In this document: positions 1-8,900 of the stretch, one piece after another | Position numbering within the stretch: position 1 is the stretch's first letter | Layout of the letters: every line of letters starts with the position of its first letter | From: Klebsiella michiganensis | Lineage (GTDB): Bacteria; Pseudomonadota; Gammaproteobacteria; Enterobacterales; Enterobacteriaceae | Assembly: GCA_000963575.1 (NCBI GenBank) | Contig: CP011077.1 | Span: forward strand, 3,720,001-3,784,000 | Direction: 5' to 3' | DNA: 64,000 nucleotides | Translations under genes and position numbers: made by a program | The notes under the pieces: generated by a model | The model's input: only the letters and a program-made list of their open reading frames with translations | What the model was told of the DNA's origin: nothing | Database searches by the model: none

Positions 1-85
1 CGATGGGGGCACCATCGCCGATTGGCACATTACCGACGTAGATCCGCTTGGATTTGCGACGTTGGATGGGTGCGGCATTATGCAT
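1..85 (-). CDS. ispG: 4-hydroxy-3-methylbut-2-enyl diphosphate synthase, N-terminus only
   Basis: Only the first 28 codons lie in the window. The minus-strand translation begins MHNAAPIQRRKSKRIYVGN, nearly identical to the start of E. coli IspG (GcpE), the iron-sulfur enzyme of the non-mevalonate isoprenoid pathway. The gene runs off the left edge. It follows rodZ by 38 bp on the same strand, as in E. coli, so the two are probably cotranscribed. The identification rests on this short N-terminus plus synteny. Confidence 0.9.
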   Translation of the reverse strand, partial: MHNAAPIQRRKSKRIYVGNVPIGDGAPI

Positions 86-123
86 GGTAAATCTCCACAA
101 TTACGCGTCTGAACTGGCGCTGA

Positions 124-1113
124 TTATTCAGCCCCAACAGTGAGACGCGCAACCTGGTTAGTTCTGATAAAACGACTCAGGTCCACAGGTTTGCCCTGAT
201 ATTGAACCTGTACTGCCGACGGTGCGCCAATTTTCAGTTTATAAGGTGCTTTACCCGCTAAATTGAGCTTCGCATCTTTGCGCTGCAGGCCGCTAAACAG
301 TTTTTTACCGCTGGCATCGGTAACTTCCAGCCAGCAGTCAGCGGTAAAGTTCATTGACAGCCCTTGAGAGGCGTCCGCGCTCTGATTCACGCCAGCCTGG
401 TCGGTTGGCAGTTGGCCAGCAGCGGGGGCAGGCGTTGTCTGTGCGTTATCAACCGCTGCCTGGCTTGGGGCCACAACGGCAGGTTGCTGCGCCACATCTG
501 CAGTAGTAGTTTGCTGAGCTGGCGCAGAAGAAGCGGTGTTCTCCACTGGCGTAGGTAGCTCAACAGGTTGTGCAGGGGTTGATGCAGATGCCGCATCGGT
601 AGATGCATCGCTGCCGGTGTTCAGCGGCACAGACTGGCCGCCGCTGGTTGAAAGTTCGGTGGAAGATTGGTCGGCCATTGTCGACAGTTCTTCCTGCTGC
701 GCTTTGTGATTTTGCCACCACCAGGCGCCGGTCAGGCCAATTACCACAAACAGAATCAGCCAGGTAAAGCTCATCAGCCAACCATCGCGCTTTTTACGGC
801 GTTTCCCAAGAGAGAAACTTTGCATCGGCTCAACTTTGGCCGCCTTAATCGGCGCCTGCTTCGCCATCATTGGCAACAGCTCTTCTTCAGGAATATGAAC
901 CAGACGCGCATAAGAGCGGATATAGCCACGCAGGAAAGTAGACGCCAGTTCGGCAGGCGCCTTGTCGTCTTCGATATCCCTGACGGTGGAAACTTTCAGG
1001 CACAGGCGTTCAGCGACAGCCTGCTGGCTGAGCCCCATTTGTTCACGAGCATTACGTAAACGCTGGCCTGTGGTTTGTGCTGCATTTGATTCGTTAGTGG
1101 CTTCAGTATTCAT
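124..1113 (-). CDS. rodZ: Cytoskeletal protein RodZ
   Basis: RodZ links the actin homologue MreB to the inner membrane and is needed for rod shape. The 329-residue product has a cytoplasmic Xre-like helix-turn-helix (about residues 16-85, with GLSQQAVAERL), a basic stretch (KRRKKR) before a single transmembrane helix (about 111-133), a long Thr/Ala/Pro/Gln-rich periplasmic linker (about 150-245) and a C-terminal beta domain (about 250-329). This is the family's full architecture and normal length. It sits between rlmN and ispG as in E. coli. Confidence 0.96.
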   Translation of the reverse strand: MNTEATNESNAAQTTGQRLRNAREQMGLSQQAVAERLCLKVSTVRDIEDDKAPAELASTFLRGYIRSYARLVHIPEEELLPMMAKQAPIKAAKVEPMQSFSLGKRRKKRDGWLMSFTWLILFVVIGLTGAWWWQNHKAQQEELSTMADQSSTELSTSGGQSVPLNTGSDASTDAASASTPAQPVELPTPVENTASSAPAQQTTTADVAQQPAVVAPSQAAVDNAQTTPAPAAGQLPTDQAGVNQSADASQGLSMNFTADCWLEVTDASGKKLFSGLQRKDAKLNLAGKAPYKLKIGAPSAVQVQYQGKPVDLSRFIRTNQVARLTVGAE

Positions 1114-1536
1114 TAGCTACAACTGCTGGTACTGTTCAAATTAAAGAATTTGGCACAAGTCCTGTACCGCAGCGTCTCCGCTACGTCAGATTGACTCGCA
1201 CCGCGAAACAAATCTGATACCTGAAGGCTACCCCTCAGTAAAAATACCCGATACCAGACATGCGGTTAGCACTAGCTGGCATTTTACTGGGCTACCGGAC
1301 CCGCCGGTTAGTTAACCATAGTCACCCTTTGGCAGGATGTCCGTTAACTTTAACGAAATGGGCACAACTAAACTGTTGTTGCGAGGCTACATACTGCCTT
1401 AAAGCCGCCAGAAACGCACCGTAATTATTATGCCGAATGATGTATTAGGCCACGTTATTGACTGTTCATGCACTTTTGCCCGTTTTTTATACCGCGCTGG
1501 ACACATTTGCCCAGCGCGGTAAATCGCCATTTACAA
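1114..1536. other. 423-bp rodZ-rlmN intergenic region
   Basis: No convincing gene is seen in either strand. Near the rlmN end, 1492-1524 holds a hairpin with an 11-bp stem (TACCGCGCTGG pairing with CCAGCGCGGTA). On the minus strand it is followed by A residues rather than a U-tract, so it is not a clean intrinsic terminator. The remainder probably carries the rodZ promoter, but no promoter could be assigned with confidence. Confidence 0.5.
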
Positions 1537-2700
1537 TCAAACAGCTTTTACGGCAATCGGTTCGCCCTGCATGCGTTTACGCATGGTGCGCTTGGTGCGG
1601 TCGATAACTTCACCGGCCAACTGACCACATGCCGCGTCAATATCGTCGCCGCGTGTTTTACGGACAATGGTGGTGAAGCCATAGCTCATCAACACTTTAG
1701 AGAAGCGATCGATACGGCTGTTGGAGCTGCGGCCATATGGCGCGCCAGGGAACGGGTTCCACGGAATCAGGTTGATTTTACATGGCGTATCTTTCAGGCA
1801 TTCAGCCAGCTGATGCGCGTGTTCTGTACCATCGTTGACGTGGTCCAGCAGCACGTACTCCACCGTGACGCGGCCCTGGTTGGCATTGGATTTCTCCAGG
1901 TAACGACGAACGGCCGCCAGGAAGGTTTCGATGTTGTACTTTTTGTTGATAGGCATGATTTCGTCACGAATATCATCGGTCGGCGCGTGCAGAGAAATGG
2001 CCAGCGCGACATCAATCATATCCCCGAGCTTATCCAACGCTGGCACCACGCCAGAGGTAGAAAGCGTAACGCGACGTTTGGACAGACCAAAGCCGAAGTC
2101 GTCGAGCATGATTTCCATGGCCGGAACAACGTTGTTCAGGTTCAGCAGCGGTTCGCCCATGCCCATCATCACCACGTTGGTGATAGGACGCACACCGGTT
2201 TTCTTCTGTGCACCAATAATCTTCGCCGCGCGCCAGACCTGACCAATAATTTCAGACACACGCAGGTTACGGTTAAAGCCCTGCTGTGCGGTTGAACAGA
2301 ATTTACATTCCAGCGCACAGCCAACCTGTGAAGAAACGCACAGTGTGGCGCGATCCTCTTCCGGGATATACACCGTTTCCACCAGCTGATCGGCAATTTT
2401 AATTGCCCACTTGATAGTGCCATCGGCAGAACGCTGCTCTTCAGCAACTTCAGGTGCACGGATCTCGGCGATCTCTTTCAGCTTATTGCGCAGAACCTTG
2501 TTGATGTCCGTCATTTCGTCGAAGTCATCACTGCAGTAGTGATACATCCACTTCATGACCTGATCCGCGCGGAAAGGTTTCTCACCCAGCTCGGCGAAAA
2601 ATTCGCGCAGCTGCTGGCGGTTGAGATCGAGCAGGTTAATTTTTTCGGCTTTATTGGAAACAACAACGGGTGTTGCTTCAGGCGTGTTCATTTCAGACAT
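1537..2700 (-). CDS. rlmN: 23S rRNA/tRNA C2-adenine methyltransferase RlmN
   Basis: Radical-SAM enzyme that makes 2-methyladenosine at A2503 of 23S rRNA and at A37 of several tRNAs. The radical-SAM cluster motif Cx3Cx2C is at C128, C132 and C135 (CALECKFC). The methyl-carrying cysteine region DDIDAACGQLAGE is near the C-terminus. MGMGEPLLN and the C-terminal RKRMQGE match E. coli RlmN closely. Length is 387 residues against 384 in E. coli. It is transcribed with the rest of the minus-strand block, and a terminator at 2747-2789 separates it from ndk. Confidence 0.97.
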   Translation of the reverse strand: MSEMNTPEATPVVVSNKAEKINLLDLNRQQLREFFAELGEKPFRADQVMKWMYHYCSDDFDEMTDINKVLRNKLKEIAEIRAPEVAEEQRSADGTIKWAIKIADQLVETVYIPEEDRATLCVSSQVGCALECKFCSTAQQGFNRNLRVSEIIGQVWRAAKIIGAQKKTGVRPITNVVMMGMGEPLLNLNNVVPAMEIMLDDFGFGLSKRRVTLSTSGVVPALDKLGDMIDVALAISLHAPTDDIRDEIMPINKKYNIETFLAAVRRYLEKSNANQGRVTVEYVLLDHVNDGTEHAHQLAECLKDTPCKINLIPWNPFPGAPYGRSSNSRIDRFSKVLMSYGFTTIVRKTRGDDIDAACGQLAGEVIDRTKRTMRKRMQGEPIAVKAV

Positions 2701-2746
2701 AATGTTTTCCGGCCTCGTTGTTACACGTTATGGCCCCTGGAGGGTT

Positions 2747-2789
2747 AGAAAAAGAAACGCCCCGGTGAGCAGGCTCTTCCGGGGGCGTT
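2747..2789 (-). terminator. Rho-independent terminator of ndk
   Basis: Read on the minus strand, the arms CCCCCGG and CCGGGG, extended by AACG/CGTT, form a roughly 10-bp GC-rich stem around a 13-nt loop. It is followed directly by TCTTTTTCT. It lies downstream of the ndk stop and 47 bp before the rlmN start, so rlmN probably has its own promoter or relies on read-through. Confidence 0.8.
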
Positions 2790-2877
2790 GCATTGTACAA
2801 ATTCTATGGCATAGATGCCACGACTGAAAGCGAACAACGATTAAAAAATGTCACATCAGCTTTCTGGTCGAGAATAT

Positions 2878-2978
2878 CCAAAGTCATTCGAGTTGCAGGC
2901 AGACAGCAAGGTAATGAGACCCAGGAACTTACTCAGGTAAGTGACCGGGATGAGTTCCTGCTGCTAACCCTCTGTGGC
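2878..2978. repeat. Degenerate ERIC (enterobacterial repetitive intergenic consensus) element
   Basis: The core CTTACTCAGGTAAGTGACC with flanking GAGTTGCAGGCAG matches the ERIC/IRU palindrome family. The arms have diverged compared with the better preserved copy at 17918-18036. It lies 20 bp downstream of the ndk stop codon. Confidence 0.7.
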
Positions 2979-2997
2979 CCAAATGATAACGGATATT

Positions 2998-3429
2998 TTA
3001 GCGCGTGCGCGGGCACACTTCGCCTTCGCCGAAGAAGTAGGCGATTTCACGGGCGGCGGATTCTACGGAGTCAGAACCGTGGGTGCCGTTTTCGGTGAAG
3101 CTGTCAGCGTAGTCTGCACGCAGAGTACCGGCCAGGGCATTGGCTGGGTTAGTTGCGCCCAACAGGTCACGGTGGCGCTGTACTGCGTTTTCGCTTTCCA
3201 GCACGGAAACAACAATTGGGCCAGAAGTCATGAACTCAACCAAACCGTCGAAGAACGGCTTACCATCGTGCTCAGCGTAGAAACCACGAGCCTGTTCAAC
3301 GGTCAGATGCAACATTTTTGCGCCAACGATTTTAAACCCTGCAGATTCAAAACGAGCATAAATGTTACCAATAACGTTTTTTGCCACCGCGTTTGGTTTG
3401 ATGATGGAAAAAGTACGTTCAATAGCCAT
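2998..3429 (-). CDS. ndk: Nucleoside diphosphate kinase
   Basis: Transfers the gamma phosphate between nucleoside tri- and diphosphates through a phosphohistidine. The 143-residue product begins MAIERTFSIIKPNAV and contains the active-site segment NGTHGSDSVESA with the catalytic histidine. The reading frame stays open 34 codons upstream, but the chosen ATG at 3429 has an AGAGG ribosome site and gives the exact family length. It is flanked by rlmN and pbpC as in E. coli. Confidence 0.97.
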   Translation of the reverse strand: MAIERTFSIIKPNAVAKNVIGNIYARFESAGFKIVGAKMLHLTVEQARGFYAEHDGKPFFDGLVEFMTSGPIVVSVLESENAVQRHRDLLGATNPANALAGTLRADYADSFTENGTHGSDSVESAAREIAYFFGEGEVCPRTR

Positions 3430-3597
3430 GATTACCTCTGTAAATGTTCTGTGTGTCCGGGAAACCCGGTTATGAAATTGGCGCAGATTATAAAGAGCAA
3501 GTTTGTCGTTGCCTATGGATGGAGATAACATTTTTTTAAAATAAGATTAGTTTTGGCAACACGATCGGCACAGCAGGCAAAATTTCTCGCTTTGCCG

Positions 3598-5925
3598 TTA
3601 CTGCAGAGTAAAGTTCGCGCTGGCCACTTGCCCAAATTCATCCATAACCAACACTTGATAGTCGCCAGGTTTACCGAGCATTAACGCCAGCCCATCGCCT
3701 GTGCTCTCTTCGCTTTCCCCGTTGATAAACCACCACCGCTGGCCCTGCCCACCCTGGCTTGAAAGCCGAAGCGGGAGCTGCATCTGCCCCGGTAAACGTT
3801 TCAAAATAGTCCCGTCACGCACGCCCAGCAGCAGCAGCGGTGTCACGCTCTCTTTTTGCAGCGGTGGGCAACTCTCCGAAACGGCAGGCAAACGAGCGGC
3901 GCGGCGTTCAGCCTGAGGCAGCCAGGGTTCCAGGGGCAATGGCCAGAGCGCGACTGTCTGCTGACGAGCCCCGGGGCAATCGGCCGCCACTCGCTTACCC
4001 TGAGCGTCGACCCAGATAAGCTGGCGCGTTCCCTGCGAGCCTTCTTGCCCCGGCGCCAGGAGCGTGGGCGGCTGAGCATCATCCAGAAGCCATGTTGCCA
4101 GCCTTCGACGGCAGTTCACATCCCCGGCGGATAATGCCTGCCCGCCGGGCCAGCAGACCTCTGCGGCGGTGACCGAAGCGGGTCGGGGATCGGTCGGCAA
4201 ATGAAGCTGCTGCACGCGCGAGTTCGCCTGCAGCAGATTATTCACCTGATTAAGCAGCGGCACGGCACTCCCCAGCCCAAACTGCCCCGCCACCGGCGTG
4301 CTGTCTGGCCTGCCGGTCCAAATCCCAATCAGATAGCGCGAATTAATACCGATGGCCCAGGCATCGCGGTAGCCGTAGCTGGTCCCGGTTTTCCACGCCA
4401 GCGGCACAACGGGCGGTAATGTTTCATCCGGCTGAGGCTGGGCCTCCCCGGCAAGAATGCGGCGGATTATCCACGCTGCACCCGGCGACATCAGCGGGCG
4501 CTCCCGCAGCGCATCACTCGCCAGCACTCGCAGTTGAGCTGCTTTTCCATGGCGGGCAAACGCGCTATAGGCAGCCACTATCTGGTCCAGCCTGGCGCCC
4601 CCGCCGCCAAGAATAAGCGACAGGTTAGGCTCACTGCCCTGAGGGAAACGGAGGTTAAGCCCCACATTACCCATCTGCCCGGCAAAACGCTTCGGCCCGT
4701 AAGCCTCAAGCACCTGAACAGCAGGTAAATTCAGCGAACGTACCAGGGCATCGCCCATGCTTACCGGCCCGTGAAAACCGGTGTCAAAATTCCCGGGCCG
4801 ATAGTCGCCGAACCGACGCGGTACGTCCTGCAACAATGAGGCCGGGTGAATCAGCCCTTCATCCATCGCCATGCCGTAAACAAAGGGCTTTAACACCGAA
4901 CCCGGCGAACGGATGGCGGTGACCATATCGACATGTCCAAAACGGCTGTCGTCGTTGATATCAGCCGAGCCAACCCACGCCCGAACTTGCATAGTGGTGT
5001 GGTCGACCACCAGCATGGCCAGCGAGGAGCGAGGCGGCAGGCGTGATTTCCAGTTCAGCGCCAGCTCCTCCAGTTGACGCTGCAGTGGCGCATTCAGCGT
5101 GGTAGCAATCAATGTCGCTTTGCTTTTTGCTACCAGCGCGCGCGACAACAACGGAGCAAGCTGCGGCATCTGCCGCGGTGCCAGCCAGACAGCCTCCTGC
5201 AAAGCCTCATTTACCTGTTGCCGGGGCCACACGCCCTGCTCCGCCATACGACGAAGCACCTTATCTCGCGCCAGCTGCGCGCGATCCGGCCAGCGGTCAG
5301 GCCGCAGACGGCTTGGAGCCTGGGGCAATACCGCCAGCATTGCGGCTTCTGAATAACTTAGCTGTTCGGGGGATTTTCCGAGATAAGCCCAACTTGCCGC
5401 CCCGATGCCCTGTAATGTGCCGCCGAAAGGAGCGCGGTTAAGATAGAGCGTCAGGATCTCTGCTTTGGAAAGATGCCACTCGAGCTGGAAAGCGCGCCAG
5501 ACCTGGCGAACTTTACCGCCGAGGGTACGGGGGTGAGGATCTAATAAGCGCGCAACCTGCATCGTCAGCGTGCTGCCACCGGAGATCACCTCGCCACTTC
5601 GAAGATCCTGCCAGGCTGCGCGCAAAATTGAAAATGGATTCACCCCGGGATGATCCCAAAACCAGCGATCCTCGTAGCCGATTAACGCTTCAAGATAACG
5701 GGGAGAAACCTGGTTAAGCGTCACGGAATAACGCCAGATCCCTTCGGCATCAGCAAAACGCCAAAGCGGCGTGCCGTCTGCCGCGACCACCACCCGAGCC
5801 GGGTTGACCTCGCGCAGCGGTAGCGGCCAGAGCTTATCCGCCAGCCAGACAAAAGCGGCGACCAGCAGCGGGGCTATCAGCCAGAGATAACCCCGCCGCG
5901 AGCGTAGCCTTGTTCCGTTAAGCAC
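3598..5925 (-). CDS. pbpC: Penicillin-binding protein 1C
   Basis: Inner-membrane class A penicillin-binding protein. In order: a short cytoplasmic tail and one membrane anchor (about residues 13-35), a glycosyltransferase GT51 domain (EDRWFWDHPGVNP, GGSTLTMQVARLL), a transpeptidase domain with the SPGSVLKPF serine/lysine motif, SLN and KTGTS, and the C-terminal BiPBP_C domain. Length is 775 residues against 770 in E. coli PbpC. It lies 11 bp downstream of the yfhM stop and is probably cotranscribed with it. PBP1C activity is minor in E. coli; its pairing with an alpha-2-macroglobulin is widely conserved and is read as a periplasmic defence and repair pair. Confidence 0.96.
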   Translation of the reverse strand: MLNGTRLRSRRGYLWLIAPLLVAAFVWLADKLWPLPLREVNPARVVVAADGTPLWRFADAEGIWRYSVTLNQVSPRYLEALIGYEDRWFWDHPGVNPFSILRAAWQDLRSGEVISGGSTLTMQVARLLDPHPRTLGGKVRQVWRAFQLEWHLSKAEILTLYLNRAPFGGTLQGIGAASWAYLGKSPEQLSYSEAAMLAVLPQAPSRLRPDRWPDRAQLARDKVLRRMAEQGVWPRQQVNEALQEAVWLAPRQMPQLAPLLSRALVAKSKATLIATTLNAPLQRQLEELALNWKSRLPPRSSLAMLVVDHTTMQVRAWVGSADINDDSRFGHVDMVTAIRSPGSVLKPFVYGMAMDEGLIHPASLLQDVPRRFGDYRPGNFDTGFHGPVSMGDALVRSLNLPAVQVLEAYGPKRFAGQMGNVGLNLRFPQGSEPNLSLILGGGGARLDQIVAAYSAFARHGKAAQLRVLASDALRERPLMSPGAAWIIRRILAGEAQPQPDETLPPVVPLAWKTGTSYGYRDAWAIGINSRYLIGIWTGRPDSTPVAGQFGLGSAVPLLNQVNNLLQANSRVQQLHLPTDPRPASVTAAEVCWPGGQALSAGDVNCRRRLATWLLDDAQPPTLLAPGQEGSQGTRQLIWVDAQGKRVAADCPGARQQTVALWPLPLEPWLPQAERRAARLPAVSESCPPLQKESVTPLLLLGVRDGTILKRLPGQMQLPLRLSSQGGQGQRWWFINGESEESTGDGLALMLGKPGDYQVLVMDEFGQVASANFTLQ

Positions 5926-5936
5926 CGGAATTCTGC

Positions 5937-8900
5937 TTACGGCACAACGGTCAATGTACCGGTACTGCTACCGGTTGCCCGCCACTGCGGAACGTACATT
6001 GATTCCACCTGCGGTACAGGCACGGAGTAGCTGCCCGGCGTGACCGCCCGGGCCAGGTAGATAAGGGTCGCATGCTGGCCTTCATTTAACGGCAACGCGG
6101 CCACAAAGCGATCGTCCCTGAACTCCATATGCTGGATATCCTGCTGCTGCATCTGGTTCAGCAAAGTCTGTACTTCACTCGCGCTGTCACCGAGGCTGGC
6201 GCTGCTGTTGGCCAGATTCTGGTTTTCCAGCTCCAGCCCGGCTGGCAGCAAATCGACAACCAGCGCATCCGGCACGTTCTTGTCTGCCCAAACATCCAGC
6301 CAGACCATGACCAGCTCGCCGCTTTTCAGTGAAGCAAGCGACCGGGTGTTGCCTTTCGCATCAAGGAAGTGACGTTCAATATGCAGCACGTTGCTGTAGG
6401 CAGCCGGTGCCTGCTGCGGATACCCCGCGCTGTCGAGGCGTAAATAGAGGCTGGCCATCCCGGTGTTGGTCACCTGCAGGCCAGAAAGCTGCTGCGCGGT
6501 CAGATTACGGGTTACCGCCTGGCTGGAAGCCAGCGGCTCCGCGCCCAACGAGGTCTGTGCCTGCCAGTCACCTTTCACATTTTGCAGGCCATGACCGGCA
6601 ATGAACAGGGCGTTTGTTTCCTGCGTGGATAACCAGCGCTGGCTCCAGGCCATATCGGACAGCTCAAGCAGCAGTTGATTCTGGCTGTCCGGCAGCAGCT
6701 TGTTCTCTTCCAGCAGGCTCAGCATCATCGCTTTATCCCGCAGCTCGCTGCCGTAATCCGCCATCCAGATCTGTTTATCGCTGCGCTGAGTTTTCAGCCC
6801 CAAAGCAATCGCCTGCTGGCTGCGAGGCTCATCCCCCATGAGCTTCAGGGCAATTCCCAGCTGCACAAGCGGCAGTCCAGCCCGCGCCTGCTCGTGACGT
6901 TGCCAAAGCTCACGCAATGCTCCAAGGGGCGCTTTTTGCTGGCGAGCCAGTACCAACGCGGCATAGGCCTGTACCGCAAAGCGGCTGGCCGGAGCGTCGT
7001 CACTGTAGCGCAAGGCAATCAAACCCGGATCCTGAAGGTAGCGCAGCAGACGCTGATTGGCCTTGCCGAGCGCATCTCCATTTACGCTGTAACCCTGTTC
7101 ACCGGCTCGCACCAAAAAGTCCGTGACATAGGCCGTCAGCCAGTACTCTTCCGGCCCTGATTTATCCCACAGCCCAAAACCGCCATTATCACTTTGCATT
7201 TCAAGCAGACGGGCAATCCCTACATCAATAGCGCCCCGACGCTGCTGGTCGGTAATACCCTTGATGCCTAACGCATTCAGTTCAGATTCGTTGGTGTAGA
7301 GAGACGGGAACAACCCGCTGGTAGTTTGCTCGAGGCAGCCATACGGATAAGCTTTTAGCTCACGAATGTAACGTGCCAGGTTCAGTGGCGGACGCCCACT
7401 CAGCAGCAGTTGACCTTCCAGGGTTGATTCCGCAATGCCGGACAGATGGGCTGGCGGAAGCGTCCATGTTTCACCCGGTTTGACCACGGCACCGCTGTTT
7501 ACCGTCTGCGCAGGGAAGGCAGGACGCACACCAATCTTCCACTGTTTTACTGGGTCAGCCAGCGTTTCACCCGGCAATGCGAGCCCGTTGATCACGGCTT
7601 TTATTTCACCATCACCAAAGCCTGCTAGGGCACGGACGGGGATGAACAACGTACCGCGGGCACCGGGCGCCAGCTTCACATCCATCGTCGATGCCCCGTT
7701 TAACGCTAACAGCCCCTGAGCGCTGAGCGCCACGCTAAGCTGCTGAGGCCTGTCCGTCAGGTTAGTGAGATCCAGCGCCAGACGGCTGGTATCGCCACTG
7801 GCCATAAACCTTGGCGCGGCCAGTTCACTCACCAGCGGAGCAGCAACCGTGACTTTTTCTTCGCTATTACCAAAGCGATCGTCGGTCCAGGCCTGCGCCA
7901 TGACCCGCAGCTCGCCGTTGAAATCACCAATCGGCAGCGTCACCGTCCCTTCGCCGTTTTCATCCAGCGCAACCGGCTGGGCCTGCTGAGCGATGATGGT
8001 CACATGGTTTACGGGCTTTTTACCGCCGCGGCTGAGTTCATCGCCTTCATCTCCGTCACCGCCGAAACGCAGCGCAGCCAGACGCCCTTCGCCTTCAATC
8101 ACCTGGCCGTAAATGTCGTAGATGTCTGCGCCATAACGCTTGCGTCCAAAGAAGGCATCCCACGGATCCGGCGTTTTGTAATCAGTGATGCTCAGCACCC
8201 CGCTGTCCACAGCGGATAGCAGGACGTTGATTTGCTTCGGCACTTCGCCATTTTTCACGCTGGCCTTCACCTTAACCGTCAGGTTTTGGTTGGGGCGCAT
8301 TTTGGCTGGATTTTGCAACGTAAGATCGAGGCGACGGCTCTCGTCCCCTAGCGGCAGGTGAAGGATCCCAACCGCGCGTTTAGGAGTAGCGGAACGCGCC
8401 TTGTCTCCGGGGCGAATAACCACGGTGCTCAAATAAAGATCGTGCCGCTGCCAGCTCTTATCCACTGGGATAGCGAGATCAATGCCGCCTGCCGGAACAT
8501 CTATTTCTTTCCACCACAGCGGCCCATCGCTGGACTCCACCAGCGCGTAGCCTTTACCTGCAGCAGGCGCGGCAATATGCAGATTGATGGTATCGCCAGC
8601 TTTGTAAGACGGTTTATCTATTTTGAGCGTCACCCGATCGGGGCGAACTGCACCGGTGCCATCGCTATTATCCTGCCAGCTATACCCCGCCCAGAAGCGC
8701 AGGCTGCTGACCAGATTATTCTCCGGGTCGCGTACTTCCAGGCGGTAGGAGCCCCATTCCACCGGGAAGGCCACTTTGCCCGTTTCCCCGGCGGCGAGCG
8801 TCAGCTTCTGCTCGGCTTCCACCAGGTCTTTTTGATCATATTGAGACTGCCAGCCTTCACTTTCTTCCCAGCTCCAGTAGTAGTCCCGGCGCTCTCGAAT

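Noticed and set aside
1492..1524. Hairpin downstream of rlmN as a rho-independent terminator
   Set aside because: The 11-bp stem is good, but the transcript following it on the rlmN strand is A-rich and not U-rich.
1468..2295. 275-codon plus-strand frame antisense to rlmN
   Set aside because: It lies wholly opposite a highly conserved gene; the frame is a by-product of codon bias.
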